Source: Halobacterium salinarum DSM 3754 (GTDB lineage: Archaea; Halobacteriota; Halobacteria; Halobacteriales; Halobacteriaceae). From it: a DNA stretch of 64,000 nt. The notes beneath the pieces are model-generated. The model searched no databases. It was not told where the DNA came from and saw only the letters and a program-made list of their open reading frames with translations. The stretch spans positions 62,001-126,000 of the forward strand of contig NZ_VRYN01000001.1 of assembly GCF_008124605.1 (NCBI RefSeq). Direction: 5' to 3'. Below, one piece after another: positions 52,971 through 63,834 of this stretch (its first letter is position 1; each line of letters starts with the position of its first letter). The translations under genes were made by a program, and so were the position numbers.

Positions 52971-53018
52971 ACCAGCCCGTGGTGTCCCTGCCGGCAAGTC
53001 ACTTCTGGGGACGGCGGG

Positions 53019-53474
53019 CTACGTGGTGGGTGGGGCGTCGGCGCGTGCGGTGATGGCGTCGGGGTGCAGCCGGAAGAACAGGAACTCGGTTTCGACAAGC
53101 GGCCGATCGAAGGTGTCCAAAAGCGGGATGTCGACGCGCCGGAGCGCGGAAAGCGCCGTGGTCGAGATGGCGTCGGCGTCCGTCGGCTGGAGGCGGCCGT
53201 GGGCCACCACGCTGCACCAGCCGTGGTCGGCCTCGTCGTGGACGACGAACGACACGTCAAGCGGCGTCGTTTCCGGGTCCGGCTTGTCGGTGTCGTCGCC
53301 GTAGGACAGCCGGAAGAAAAACGACTCGGTGTCGGGGTCGTAGCCGTACGAAACCGGAAGCGAGTGCGGTGGGCCGGCGTCCTCGCGTCCGAACGAGAGC
53401 ACGCCGGTGCCGCCGGGCGCGAGGAACGCGTCGCGGTCGTCGGGCTCCAGGTGGACGGCGGTCGTGTCAGTCAT
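53019..53474 (-). CDS. Pyridoxamine-5'-phosphate-oxidase-like FMN-binding protein
   Basis: A 151-residue split-barrel protein: LAPGGTGVLSFGREDAGPPHSLPVSYGYDPDTESFFFRLSYG, then DVSFVVHDEADHGWCSVVAHGRLQP. This is the pattern of small FMN-binding pyridoxamine oxidase-like proteins that are common in halophiles. It probably binds FMN or F420 and reduces small substrates; the exact role is unknown. ATG 53474. Confidence 0.8.
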   Translation of the reverse strand: MTDTTAVHLEPDDRDAFLAPGGTGVLSFGREDAGPPHSLPVSYGYDPDTESFFFRLSYGDDTDKPDPETTPLDVSFVVHDEADHGWCSVVAHGRLQPTDADAISTTALSALRRVDIPLLDTFDRPLVETEFLFFRLHPDAITARADAPPTT

Positions 53475-53562
53475 GCCATGCGTAGCTACCGAGCGGTGGG
53501 GCAAAACTGTAGTGGCCGGTGCTCCGCAACACCTAACCCGAACTCCCGCGTACGGAGTGTCA

Positions 53563-54978
53563 ATGGTAGATTGGACGGAGAAGTACCGTCCGGCGTCGCT
53601 GTCGGAGGTGCGGGGAAACGACACGGCCCGGGACGCGCTGGCGGAGTGGGCGGAGACGTGGCCCGACCACCGCGAGGCGGTGGTGGTTCACGGCAGCCCC
53701 GGCATCGGGAAGACGTCGGCGGCCCACGCGCTCGCGAACGACGCCGGCTGGGACGTCGTGGAGTTGAACGCCAGCGACCAGCGCACGGCCGACGTGGTCG
53801 AGCGCGTCGCCGGGGAGGCCGCCAGATCGGGCACGCTCACCGGCGGCTCGGGCGGCCGGAAGCTCGTGTTGTTGGACGAGGCGGACAACCTCCACGGGAA
53901 CATCGACCGCGGCGGCAGCGCGGCGATCACGCGGCTGGTCGATGACGCCCCACAGCCCATCGTCCTGGTGGCCAACGAATACTACGAGATGAGTTCGTCG
54001 CTGCGCAGCGCCTGCCGGGAGATCGAGTTCCGGGACGTCTCGAAGCGGTCGATCGTGCCCGTGTTGCGCGACGTCTGCCGCCGGGAGGACGTGACCTACG
54101 AGGAGGACGCGCTGGCGGCGATCGCTGAGCAGAACGCGGGCGACCTGCGGTCGGCGGTCAACGACCTGCAGGCGCTCGCCGAGCAGGACCGCACGCTCAC
54201 CGCCGACGACGTGGTGATGGGCGAACGCGACCGCACCGAGGGGGTCTTCGATTACCTGGACGACGTCATCGCGACGCACAGCGCCCGGGAGGCGCTGCAG
54301 GCGGCCTACGATGTCGACGAGACGCCCGACGATCTCCTGAGCTGGGTGGCGGACAACGTGCCCAAGGATTACCGCGGCGGCGAGCTCGCGGACGCCTACG
54401 AGTTCCTCTCGAACGCCGACGTCTGGCTGGGGCGCGTGCGGGCGACCCAGAACTACGCGTACTGGCGCTACGCCACGGACAACGTGGCCGCCGGCGTGGC
54501 GGCGGCGCGCCGCCACGACCACGGCGGCTGGACGCGGTACGGGCCGCCGAGCTACTGGCGGAAGCTCGGGAGTTCGCGGGCGACCCGGGAGAAGCGTGAT
54601 TACGTCGCGCGCCACATCGCGGAGACCGCCGGCTGCAGCATGGCGACCGCGCGCAACGACGTCCTCCCGTTTCTCAGGGTGCTCACCCACCACTGCAAGA
54701 ACCGCGAGCTGACGGTGGCGATGGCGGCCGCCTACGAACTGGACACCGAGCACGTGGCGTTCGTCACGGGCTCCGGGGAGACGACGAACAAGGTGGCGTC
54801 GATCGTGGCGGACGCCGAGGAGCGCCGGACGGACGCGGCGGTCGACCACTCGGAGGGGGCGTTCGCGGGCGCGGTCCGCGAGGACAACACCGACGAGGAC
54901 AGCGCCGCCGACGAAACTACTGACGGCGACGAAGACACCGGAGCCGACAGCCAGCGCGGTCTCGACGAGTTCTTCTAG
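53563..54978 (+). CDS. rfcL: Replication factor C large subunit
   Basis: A 471-residue AAA+ clamp loader: WTEKYRPASLSEVRGN, VVHGSPGIGKTSAAHALAND (Walker A), KLVLLDEADNLHG (Walker B) and DLRSAVNDLQALAE. The C-terminal 60 or so residues are an acidic spacer followed by QRGLDEFF, a PCNA-interacting (PIP) box. Together with RfcS it loads the sliding clamp on DNA. The gene's stop is 4 nt inside the convergent ctaA end. Confidence 0.96.
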   Translation: MVDWTEKYRPASLSEVRGNDTARDALAEWAETWPDHREAVVVHGSPGIGKTSAAHALANDAGWDVVELNASDQRTADVVERVAGEAARSGTLTGGSGGRKLVLLDEADNLHGNIDRGGSAAITRLVDDAPQPIVLVANEYYEMSSSLRSACREIEFRDVSKRSIVPVLRDVCRREDVTYEEDALAAIAEQNAGDLRSAVNDLQALAEQDRTLTADDVVMGERDRTEGVFDYLDDVIATHSAREALQAAYDVDETPDDLLSWVADNVPKDYRGGELADAYEFLSNADVWLGRVRATQNYAYWRYATDNVAAGVAAARRHDHGGWTRYGPPSYWRKLGSSRATREKRDYVARHIAETAGCSMATARNDVLPFLRVLTHHCKNRELTVAMAAAYELDTEHVAFVTGSGETTNKVASIVADAEERRTDAAVDHSEGAFAGAVREDNTDEDSAADETTDGDEDTGADSQRGLDEFF

Positions 54979-55808
54979 GCCGTGGCTGCCGTCGGCGGGG
55001 CGTGCGCGCGGATCCGCGCGGTCGCGACGAGGAGGGCAGCGATGACGACCGCGAGCGCGTAGTACGCCAGCTGGATCGTGGGGCCGAACGGGAAGAGCCC
55101 GACGCCCAGCAGCACCTGGGCGGTCGACAGGAGCGCGACACCGCCGGTGGCGGCGGCGCTGCGGGTGGCGTTGCGCCGGAGCGACCAGACGAACGCGGTG
55201 AACGCGGCCGTGAACAGCGCCAGCTCGAAGGTGTGGTGGATGATCTGGATCCAGGAGCCGTACACGGTGAAGATGGTGCCCCGGGAGAACGCCACCTCGA
55301 ACGGGAGCACTGCGAGCGCCGCGAGCACGGCCGTTCTGACGCGTCCGAGGCCGATCCCGGCGGCGTCGCGCATGCGGAGCGCGGTGTAGGTGACGGTGCC
55401 CAGGATGGCCATGGCGGCGAGGTGGTGGACGGCTTGCGTGAGTGGCTGGTAGCCGCCGGGCACGAGCCCGCTGAACGTGACCGTCGTGCCGCCCAGGATC
55501 ACTTGCAGGGGCAACAGGACGATCGCGAGGACGCCCGCGAGCTTGATGTCGCGGGCGTCGAAGTTCCGGTAGGCGGCCGCGCCGGTGCCCAGGATGAAGA
55601 ACCCGACGACCATCGCGACCGAGCGGTGGAACTGTTCGATGAAGTCGTTGACTGGCAGGCCGAACGGGAGGAACTGGCCGCTACAGTCGGGCCATTGGAG
55701 GCCACACGTGGCTCCGGAGCCCGAGACAGCGGTGAACTCCCCGAGGAGAATGAGTGCGAACGTGAGCACGGCGGTCACGGCCGCGAGCTGGTAGGAGCGA
55801 CGAGCCAT
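54975..55808 (-). CDS. ctaA: Heme A synthase (CtaA/COX15)
   Basis: A 277-residue integral membrane protein with about eight hydrophobic segments. Conserved histidines appear in [28 protein letters not shown] and [12 protein letters not shown]. These belong to two heme-binding four-helix bundles. The [10 protein letters not shown] pair of Cys in the first loop is as in other CtaA proteins. It oxidises heme O to heme A for the terminal oxidase. The CtaB partner is not in this window. Confidence 0.92.
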   Translation of the reverse strand: MARRSYQLAAVTAVLTFALILLGEFTAVSGSGATCGLQWPDCSGQFLPFGLPVNDFIEQFHRSVAMVVGFFILGTGAAAYRNFDARDIKLAGVLAIVLLPLQVILGGTTVTFSGLVPGGYQPLTQAVHHLAAMAILGTVTYTALRMRDAAGIGLGRVRTAVLAALAVLPFEVAFSRGTIFTVYGSWIQIIHHTFELALFTAAFTAFVWSLRRNATRSAAATGGVALLSTAQVLLGVGLFPFGPTIQLAYYALAVVIAALLVATARIRAHAPPTAATA

Positions 55809-55938
55809 ATGGGAGGGTTTTGGGCGGCCGTACGTATGCGTGTCGGGTTCGTCGCCCCCGCCCCGAGTTCGACAGGTGACGAAGACGAATACGACGCGTT
55901 GGGACAGGTTTTTGCGGGACGCCAGCGCTGGGTCACGT

Positions 55939-58191
55939 ATGGGACTCGATGATGACGCGCTGGACTACCACGCCAGCGATCCACCGGGCAAAGTAGAGAT
56001 CTCGACCACCAAGCCGACGAACACCCAGCGTGACCTCTCGCTGGCGTACTCGCCGGGCGTGGCCGCGCCGTGTCGCGCCATCGCCGACGACCCCACGGAG
56101 GCGTTCACTCACACCACCAAGGGCAACATGGTCGGGGTCGTGTCCAACGGGTCGGCGGTCCTGGGGCTCGGCGACATCGGCGCGCAAGCCGCAAAACCCG
56201 TCATGGAGGGGAAAGGCGTGCTGTTCAAGCGGTTTGCGGACATCGACGTGTTCGACATCGAGTTGGATCAGGCGACCGCCGACGAGCTGGTTGCCACCGT
56301 CTCGGCGATGGAACCCACGTTCGGCGGCATCAACCTCGAAGACATCAAAGCGCCGGAGTGCTTCGAGGTGGAGCGCCGGCTCGGCGACGCCATGGACGTG
56401 CCCGTGTTCCACGACGACCAACACGGCACCGCCATCATCTCCGGGGCGGCGCTGTTGAACGCCGCCGAGATCGCGGGCAAGGACCTCAGCGACCTCGATG
56501 TCGTCTTCTCGGGGGCCGGCGCGTCGGCCATCGCCACGGCGAAGTTCTACGTCAGCCTGGGCGTCGACCGCGAGCACATCACGATGTGTGACTCCTCGGG
56601 AGTCATCACCGAGGACCGCGACGTCAACGAGTTCAAGGCCGCGTTCGCGCAGCCCGCCGACAGCGGCGGCGACCTCGCGGACGCGATGGCGGGCGCGGAC
56701 GTCTTCGTCGGGCTGTCCGTGGGCGGCATCGTGAACCAGGCGATGGTGCGCTCGATGGCCGACGACCCGATCGTGTTCGCGATGGCCAACCCCGACCCGG
56801 AGATCGACTACGAGTCCGCGAAAGCCGCCCGCGAGGACACCGTGATCATGGCCACCGGGCGCTCGGACTACCCCAACCAGGTGAACAACGTGTTGGGGTT
56901 CCCGTTCATCTTCCGGGGGGCACTCGACGTGCGCGCGACCGACATCAACGAGGAGATGAAAGTCGCCGCCGCGACCGCGCTGGCGGACCTCGCCAAGCAG
57001 GACGTGCCCGACGAAGTGGTGAAAGCCTACGGCGACCAGCCGCTGCAGTTCGGTTCCGAGTACATCATCCCGAAGCCACTGGACCCACGCGTGCTGTTCG
57101 AGGTCGCGCCCGCCGTCGCGGACGCGGCGATGGAGACCGGCGTCGCGCGCACCGAGTTGGACCTCGTGGACTACCGGGAGGAGCTGGAGGCCCGCCTCGG
57201 GAAGAGCCGGGAGATGATGCGCATCGTCATCAACAAGGCCAAAAGCGAACAACAGCGCATCGCGCTGGGCGAGGGCGGCGACGAGAAGATGATCCGCGCC
57301 GCCCACCAGATGCACGAGGCGGGGATCGCCGACCCCGTGCTGTTGGGCGACCGGGACACCATCCAGGGCACCGTCGACGCGCTCAGCCTGGATTTCGACC
57401 CGGACGTCGTCGACCCCGACGAGGGCGACCACAGCGCGTACGCCGACACGCTCTATGACCTCCGCAAGCGCAAGGGCATCACGCGCAACGAGGCCGAATC
57501 CCTGGTCGCCAGGGACCCCAACTATCTCGGGTCGACGATGGTCGAAGCGGGCGACGCCGACGCCTTCCTCACGGGGCTCACGCACCACTACCCGTCGGCG
57601 CTGAAGCCGCCCCTGCAGGTCGTGGGCACCGCCCCGGACACCGACTACGTCGCCGGGGTGTACATGCTGACGTTCCAGAACCGCGTGGTGTTCTGCGCGG
57701 ACGCAACGGTCAACCAGGACCCCGACGCGGACGTGCTCGCGGAGGTCGCACAGCACACCGCGGACCTCGCGCGCCGGTTCAACGTCGACCCGCGGGTGGC
57801 CGTGTTGTCGTACTCGAACTTCGGCAGTGTGGACAACGAGGGCACCCGAAAACCCCGGCGGGCGGCACAGCAGCTCCGCGAGGACGACGACATCGACTTC
57901 CCGGTGGACGGCGAGATGCAGGCCGACACCGCTGTCGTCGAGGACATCCTCCAGGGGTCGTACGAGTTCAGCGACCTGGACACCGCCGCGAACGTCCTGA
58001 TTTTCCCGAACCTGGAGGCCGGGAACATCGGGTACAAGCTCTTGCAGCGGTTGGGCGGCGCGGACGCCATCGGTCCGATGCTCGTGGGCATGAACAAGCC
58101 GGTGCACGTGCTCCAGCGCGGCGACGAGGTCAAAGACATCGTGAACCTCGCGGCCGTCGCGGCGGCCGACGCACAGCAGCGCGAGGACTGA
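55939..58191 (+). CDS. maeB: NADP-malic enzyme with phosphotransacetylase-like domain
   Basis: A 750-residue fusion of the MaeB type. Residues 1-420 are malic enzyme ([71 protein letters not shown]). Residues 430-750 are a PTA-like domain ([88 protein letters not shown]). It oxidises malate to pyruvate; the PTA domain is usually regulatory. Single gene; ATG 55939 in a divergent promoter with ctaA. Confidence 0.95.
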   Translation: MGLDDDALDYHASDPPGKVEISTTKPTNTQRDLSLAYSPGVAAPCRAIADDPTEAFTHTTKGNMVGVVSNGSAVLGLGDIGAQAAKPVMEGKGVLFKRFADIDVFDIELDQATADELVATVSAMEPTFGGINLEDIKAPECFEVERRLGDAMDVPVFHDDQHGTAIISGAALLNAAEIAGKDLSDLDVVFSGAGASAIATAKFYVSLGVDREHITMCDSSGVITEDRDVNEFKAAFAQPADSGGDLADAMAGADVFVGLSVGGIVNQAMVRSMADDPIVFAMANPDPEIDYESAKAAREDTVIMATGRSDYPNQVNNVLGFPFIFRGALDVRATDINEEMKVAAATALADLAKQDVPDEVVKAYGDQPLQFGSEYIIPKPLDPRVLFEVAPAVADAAMETGVARTELDLVDYREELEARLGKSREMMRIVINKAKSEQQRIALGEGGDEKMIRAAHQMHEAGIADPVLLGDRDTIQGTVDALSLDFDPDVVDPDEGDHSAYADTLYDLRKRKGITRNEAESLVARDPNYLGSTMVEAGDADAFLTGLTHHYPSALKPPLQVVGTAPDTDYVAGVYMLTFQNRVVFCADATVNQDPDADVLAEVAQHTADLARRFNVDPRVAVLSYSNFGSVDNEGTRKPRRAAQQLREDDDIDFPVDGEMQADTAVVEDILQGSYEFSDLDTAANVLIFPNLEAGNIGYKLLQRLGGADAIGPMLVGMNKPVHVLQRGDEVKDIVNLAAVAAADAQQRED

Positions 58192-58198
58192 CCGGCGG

Positions 58199-58822
58199 TC
58201 AGTCGCCTGCCGGGCGGTCCGAGCGCGACGGCGGCGGGATCTGTGGCTCCGTCGACGTGGTCGCGTCCGGCAGCAGGCAGCGGTCCGGTTCGTCGTTGAC
58301 GTGGGCGTACTGGCTGGGCTCGTTCGCCAGCGCGTGCGCGGGGTTTCGACTGCTGTCGACTTGTGCCGCGCGTATCTCCGCGAACCCGGTGACGCGGGCG
58401 CGAATGCCCCGCCAGTGGTGGCGGGCGTCGCGTGGGGCCGAGAACGCACGCACCGGCTGGTAGTCGCGGCGTTGCGTCGCGAGCACGGCCGAGTTCACGT
58501 CGCCGGCGAGCGCGTCGTGGTCGACGAGTACGCCGACGCTTGCGTCCGGCGGGGTGCGCGCGGCCAGCGTGTCGAGGCCGAGATGCAGCGCCCGGTATTC
58601 GGCGACGTTGTTGTCCGGCGCGGTGTCGGGCACGGAGCGCCGCAGGACGCGGCTGCCGTCGCGGGTTTCGATGATCACACCCAGGCCGGCGCCGTCGCTG
58701 GCGTACGAGCCGTCGGTGGCGACGTAGAAGTCCCGCCGGTGGGTGTGTGGCGGGTGCGCGATGTGTGGCGTCGGCGCGTCGTCGAAGAGCTCTCGCAGGT
58801 TCGGTTGGCCCACAATGGCCAT
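58199..58822 (-). CDS. RNase H-like protein
   Basis: A 207-residue protein with RNase HI-like motifs: YVATDGSYASDGAGLGVIIE (Asp37), NNVAEYRALHLGLDTL (Glu75) and VGVLVDHDALAGDVN (Asp101). The last conserved acidic residue, usually NxxAD, is changed: RNPAHALANE carries His. A reduced or altered activity is possible. A 30-residue N-terminal part and an acidic C-tail are extra. It is divergent from the EamA transporter. Confidence 0.72.
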   Translation of the reverse strand: MAIVGQPNLRELFDDAPTPHIAHPPHTHRRDFYVATDGSYASDGAGLGVIIETRDGSRVLRRSVPDTAPDNNVAEYRALHLGLDTLAARTPPDASVGVLVDHDALAGDVNSAVLATQRRDYQPVRAFSAPRDARHHWRGIRARVTGFAEIRAAQVDSSRNPAHALANEPSQYAHVNDEPDRCLLPDATTSTEPQIPPPSRSDRPAGD

Positions 58823-58940
58823 GCACGGTCTACCCGCCGCTGTGGTGTAAATCTGCCGGCGATGTCGGTGCCCGCGGCTGCTGTCGGCAAAACCGTACGC
58901 CCTCCGAAAGTATCAATCCGGTCTGGCGCGGAGTGCGGGC

Positions 58941-59849
58941 GTGACGAACCACCGGACTGCGGGCTTGTTTCTCGTGCTTGCGGGGCTGTGGGGGTCGGCG
59001 TTCGTCGCGATCAAGGCTGGGCTGGCGGCCGGCTTCCACCCCATCCTGTTCGCGGCCGTTCGGTACGACGTGGCCGGGGTTGTGATGGTTGCGTACGCCG
59101 CCCTCGTGGCCGACGACTGGCTGCCGCGGTCGCGGACCGACTGGACGACCGTGGGGATCGCCGCGGTGTTGATGATCGCGGCCTACCACGCGTTCCTGTT
59201 CGTCGGCGAGCAGACCACCAGCAGCGCCGTGGCGGCGATCGTCGTCAGCCTCAGTCCGGTGCTCACGGCCGGGTTCGCGCGTGCGGTCCTGCCCGGCGAA
59301 CGCCTGTCGATCGGCGGCGTGGTCGGGCTCGGTCTCGGGCTGGCCGGCGTCGTCGTGCTCTCGAACCCGGACCCGTCGAACCTCGTCAGCTCCACGTCGC
59401 AGGGGGTGGGACTCGTGTTCGCCGCGACGGCGTCGTTCGCGCTCGGGAGCGTCCTCACCCAGCGGATCGACGACGCGCTCGACAGCGAGGCGCTCGAGGC
59501 GTGGGCGATGGTGTTCGGCGCTGTCGTGATGCACGTCGCCAGCATCGCGGCCGGCGAGCCACAGACGATCCCGTGGACCGCGGAGGCGGTGTTCGCCGTC
59601 GCGTACCTCTCGGTGGGCGCGAGCGCGGTCGGCTTCCTGATCTACTTCCGGCTGCTGGACAGCCTCGGCCCCATCGAGATCAACCTCGTCGGATACGTTG
59701 CGCCGGTGTTCGCGGCGGCCGTCGGGCTCCTGTGGCGTGGGGAGGCGATCACCACACCGACCATCGGCGGGTTTTGCATCGTCTTCACCGGGTTCTGTGT
59801 GCTGAAGCGGCGCGCGATCGCGGCGGAACTCCGGGCGCTGAGCGAGTGA
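58941..59849 (+). CDS. EamA/DMT-family transporter
   Basis: A 302-residue protein with ten hydrophobic segments in two repeats: GLFLVLAGLWGSAFVAIKAGL and GVGLVFAATASFALGSVLTQRI, each followed by the EamA helices (AAIVVSLSPVLTAGFARAVLPGERLSIGGVVGLGLGLAGVVVL). This is the drug/metabolite exporter fold. Substrate unknown; such proteins export amino acids or nucleotides. Start GTG 58941. Confidence 0.85.
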   Translation: MTNHRTAGLFLVLAGLWGSAFVAIKAGLAAGFHPILFAAVRYDVAGVVMVAYAALVADDWLPRSRTDWTTVGIAAVLMIAAYHAFLFVGEQTTSSAVAAIVVSLSPVLTAGFARAVLPGERLSIGGVVGLGLGLAGVVVLSNPDPSNLVSSTSQGVGLVFAATASFALGSVLTQRIDDALDSEALEAWAMVFGAVVMHVASIAAGEPQTIPWTAEAVFAVAYLSVGASAVGFLIYFRLLDSLGPIEINLVGYVAPVFAAAVGLLWRGEAITTPTIGGFCIVFTGFCVLKRRAIAAELRALSE

Positions 59850-59861
59850 CCGGCGGCGCTG

Positions 59862-60836
<975 letters not shown>

Positions 60837-60891
60837 GTGTCGGGGAACGGAAACGGGGCGGTTAAGCGACGCGGCTTCGCGTGGCACCGCC

Positions 60892-61125
60892 TCAGTTGGT
60901 TCGGTGCCGGTGGCCGACCAGCAGCGTGGCCGCGTGCACGCCGATCAGCGCGGCGAGTGCGGTTTGCACGGGAACCGACTGGGGGCCCATGATGATGAGG
61001 GGGAGATAGAGGAACGGGAGCGCGACGGCCAGCCAGAATCCGGCGACCTCCAGGGGCTTCAGCAGTGTTGCGGAGGCGGGCGTGGGGACGGCCCCGGTGG
61101 GCGACGACTGAGATGGGGTTGACAT
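60892..61125 (-). CDS. Small membrane protein, unknown
   Basis: A 77-residue protein with two hydrophobic helices (VAGFWLAVALPFLYLPLIIMG and VQTALAALIGVHAATLLVG) and a polar N-terminus. Start ATG 61125. It lies downstream of cbiMNQO on the same strand, but a terminator-like hairpin separates it. No function can be read. Confidence 0.55.
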   Translation of the reverse strand: MSTPSQSSPTGAVPTPASATLLKPLEVAGFWLAVALPFLYLPLIIMGPQSVPVQTALAALIGVHAATLLVGHRHRTN

Positions 61126-61220
61126 ATGGAGTGGCACCTCGTGTACGCAACCGTATGTCCGCCCACCCCATATAGGGGGGCGACGGTTGGCCGCGTTTCA
61201 CCATGGTTTATCGCGGTAAA

Positions 61221-61251
61221 TGTAAAACAAACAACCCTTTATGAGGGGTTG
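61221..61251 (-). terminator. Terminator-like hairpin after cbiO
   Basis: On the minus strand CAACCC-CTCATAAA-GGGTTG forms a 6-bp stem with an 8-nt loop, followed by TTTGTTTTACA, a T-rich stretch. It lies about 73 nt after the cbiO stop. It fits the end of the cbiMNQO transcript. Confidence 0.5.
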
Positions 61252-61324
61252 AGATGTGCTTAGACACTTTATAGGTTGTTCTCGTGTCGTTACGGTGGGT
61301 CGCTGGTGAGTATGGGATGGGTGG

Positions 61325-62053
61325 TCACTCCACGGAGACATCACTCCAGTCATCGAAGACGTAGCTCCGGAGGTCGTACTCCGCGGCGAGCGACTGGGAC
61401 AGCGTGTCACCACGGTAGTCGATGACGCCGTCTTCGAGCACGGTCACAGTGTCCGCGACGGTCAACCCGAACCCGACGTCGTGGGTGGCGATGACCGTCG
61501 TGATGCCGTCGGCGGCCAGCGAGGACACGAACTCCACGATCGTCCGGCAGCCGGCACCGTCGAGGCCCGCGGTCGGCTCGTCGAGCAACACGTACTCGGG
61601 GTCCATCGCCAGCACGCCGGCCAGCGACACGCGCTTCTTTTCGCCGCCGCTGAGCGTGTTACACAGCCGCTCGGCCTGCTCGCTGAGGTCGAACGTCGAG
61701 ACGACGTCCTCGATGCGGTCGGTGTCCTCGATGCCGGCGTTCCGGGGGCCAAACGCGATGTCCTGTTGGACCGTCGGTGCGACCAGCTGGTCGTCGGGGT
61801 TCTGGAAGATGAGACCGACCCGGAGCCGGAGTTCAGTCAGCGAGTCATCGTCGTACGCGATCGGCGTGCCGCCCACCGAAACGGTGCCAGCGTCCGGCTC
61901 GAGCAGGCCGTTGAAGTGACGCAGTAGCGTCGACTTCCCCGCGCCGTTGCGCCCGAACAAGACGGTCACGTCGCCGGTTTCAGCAGTGAAATCCACACCG
62001 TCGAGCACGGTCGTGTCGCCATGCGAGAAGCGTAGGGTCGTTGTTTCAATCAT
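61325..62053 (-). CDS. cbiO: CbiO, cobalt ECF transporter ATPase
   Basis: A 242-residue ABC ATPase: [25 protein letters not shown] (Walker A), [25 protein letters not shown], a typical Q-loop of ECF ATPases, [32 protein letters not shown] (signature and Walker B) and [11 protein letters not shown]. It powers cobalt import with CbiMNQ. ATG 62053; the long upstream frame overlaps cbiQ. Last gene of the cbiM operon. Confidence 0.93.
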
Positions 62054-62107
62054 GTGTAGAAGTCGGGTCCCGCGAACGGGGACTGGAGGCGTGCACGCCA
62101 CCTGCGG

Positions 62108-62836
62108 TCACACGCCCCAACCGGTGACTGCCAACACCACAAGCACAGTTCCCACGTATCCGTAGCCCGTGTTTGGTGTTGTTGGTGTCGGCAGCGTCCC
62201 GTCGTAGGCGCGCGCCTGCATCGCGTCGTCGAGGGCGTCGGCCCGCGACAGCGAGCGCACGAACAGCGAGAACGCGAGGGCCTTCGACGTGGCAAGCGTC
62301 GTCCGGCGAGTGCGAAAGCCGAGCCGCGAGGACGCGGCCAGTTCGAGGCGCGCGAGTTCGTCGAACAGTGTTTGGATCGCGCGATACGTGAGCAGTGAGA
62401 CGTCCACGACGAATCGGGGGCATCGAAGCGACTGGAGGGCCCCAACCACCTCCGGGACGGGCGTCGTCACGATCAGGTAGCTGAGGATCGTGACCGAGCT
62501 GAGCGACCGAAGGCCGGTCGTGAGCGTGCGCTGGATGCCCGGCCAGGACACCGCAAGCGGGCCGACACTGACGGCCGCCGGTCCGGGGGTGAACACTGCG
62601 ATGAGCGCCAGCGTCGGGGCCAGAAAGTACACCGGCAGCCGGAGGACCCCGAGGTAGTCGCGGCCGCCGGCGTCGACGCCGAGCGCACCGAAGCACGCGA
62701 GCGCGCCGGCGTACGCCAGGCGGTGTGGGGCGGCGACGACCAACACGAGCGCGGCAACCGCGAAGTAGGCGTTCAACCGGCCGGTCACCCGGGGGGTTGC
62801 GGCGACCTGGATCTGTTCGATGGTCGTGTGATGCAT
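62108..62836 (-). CDS. cbiQ: CbiQ, cobalt ECF transporter transmembrane coupling protein
   Basis: A 242-residue membrane protein with about five hydrophobic segments and the two cytosolic Ala-Arg coupling motifs: one near TYRAIQTLFDELARLELAASSRLGF (AAxxxRG-like) and one at DDAMQARAYDG (family 'amxaRGf'). It joins the ATPase CbiO to CbiM. It starts 3 nt after the cbiN stop. Confidence 0.9.
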   Translation of the reverse strand: MHHTTIEQIQVAATPRVTGRLNAYFAVAALVLVVAAPHRLAYAGALACFGALGVDAGGRDYLGVLRLPVYFLAPTLALIAVFTPGPAAVSVGPLAVSWPGIQRTLTTGLRSLSSVTILSYLIVTTPVPEVVGALQSLRCPRFVVDVSLLTYRAIQTLFDELARLELAASSRLGFRTRRTTLATSKALAFSLFVRSLSRADALDDAMQARAYDGTLPTPTTPNTGYGYVGTVLVVLAVTGWGV

Positions 62837-62839
62837 GCG

Positions 62840-63130
62840 CTACGGCAGGTCGGAGCCCATGTCCTGTGACTGCCCGCGGGGCCGATCACGCCCGAGGTAG
62901 TAGCCGATGATGATGCCGCCGACGGCCGCCTGGATGCTGAACAGGAGGCTCTCGATCTCGCCGCTCGGGGGCGTCCACAGGCTCTGGAACCACGGCTCGT
63001 AGGACGGATTGATCGTCGTGATGGTGTCGCCGGCGACCCCGTCAGCACCACCCCACGCGCCGGCGCTCACGAACGAGAACACGACGAGCGCGCCCAACAG
63101 GATGCCACCGGCGGCGAGCCAGCGGTTCAT
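62840..63130 (-). CDS. cbiN: CbiN, small cobalt-transport subunit
   Basis: A 96-residue protein with two membrane helices: WLAAGGILLGALVVFSFVSA near the start and LLFSIQAAVGGIIIGYYLG near the end. Between them lies PSYEPWFQSLWTPPSGEIESLLFS, the CbiN family's typical 'y.PW..p.w.p.sgEiESLLF'. CbiN opens CbiM to metal. Its start overlaps the cbiM stop (ATGA). Confidence 0.92.
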   Translation of the reverse strand: MNRWLAAGGILLGALVVFSFVSAGAWGGADGVAGDTITTINPSYEPWFQSLWTPPSGEIESLLFSIQAAVGGIIIGYYLGRDRPRGQSQDMGSDLP

Positions 63131-63789
63131 GCTGTCACCCCCAGTCGCGTCTTGATGGACTGGCGCGACATGGCGATGTAGCCGATGAGACCGGCGGCGA
63201 GCGCGCCCTCAACGATGCCGATGGGGATCTGGGTGATCGAGAACACGCTGGCGAACCGGACGATGGAGTCGACAACGCCGGCGACACCGGGCCCGGACGG
63301 GAACGCGACGCCGAGTTGGATGGAGGTCACGAGATACGTCGTCCAGTCGGCGATGACCGCGGCCGCAAACGTTGCTTTCTGGAGGTCGAGATAGGGGTTC
63401 AGCGCGCGGAAGACGACCCAGCCGGCCACCGGGCCGACGACGCCCATCGAGACGACGTTCGCACCGAGCGTCGTGAGTCCGCCGTGACCCAACAGGAGGG
63501 CTTGGTAGAGCAACACGATCGCAGAGAGAAACGCCGTGACTGCGGGCCCGAACAGCACGACCGCGATGCCGGTCCCGGTGGGATGTGATGTGCTGCCCGT
63601 GACCGACGGGATCTTGAGGGCGGACAGCACGAAGATGAACGCGGCGGCGACGGCGATGTGTGATTTGTTTAGTTCGTCGTTGCGCGCGAGGCGTGCGGTT
63701 TTCAGCGCGCCGTAGCTGATGACGGGGATGGCGACGACGAACCACACGAGCGCCCAGATTCCGGGGAGGAATCCTTCCATGATGTGCAT
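63127..63789 (-). CDS. cbiM: CbiM, cobalt-binding membrane subunit
   Basis: A 220-residue protein starting MHIMEGFLP, the CbiM N-terminus where His2 binds cobalt with the N-terminal amine. KIPSVTGSTSHPTGTGI holds two more metal-site positions (SxHPTG) and ALLLGHGGLTTLGANVVSMGVVGPVAGW is typical. It has about six membrane helices. The start was fixed by MHIMEGF, since the family requires it; a longer frame to 63825 is wrong. The shared cob element lies 33 nt upstream. Confidence 0.94.
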   Translation of the reverse strand: MHIMEGFLPGIWALVWFVVAIPVISYGALKTARLARNDELNKSHIAVAAAFIFVLSALKIPSVTGSTSHPTGTGIAVVLFGPAVTAFLSAIVLLYQALLLGHGGLTTLGANVVSMGVVGPVAGWVVFRALNPYLDLQKATFAAAVIADWTTYLVTSIQLGVAFPSGPGVAGVVDSIVRFASVFSITQIPIGIVEGALAAGLIGYIAMSRQSIKTRLGVTA

Positions 63790-63822
63790 GTGTAGTGGTG
63801 AGTGGTTCGGCCCGACGCAAAA

Positions 63823-63834
63823 CAATTATGGATT
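63823..63834 (-). promoter_or_regulatory. Shared cob-regulon element before cbiM (AATCCATAATTG)
   Basis: On the minus strand AATCCATAATTG matches CAACCAnARTTG at 10 of 12 positions and ends 33 nt before the cbiM ATG. The match to the cbiT promoter runs longer: CCAAAATTGTTTTGGGT there and CCATAATTGTTTTGCGT here, 15 of 17 identical. This joins the cobalt importer to the same control as corrin synthesis. Confidence 0.55.
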
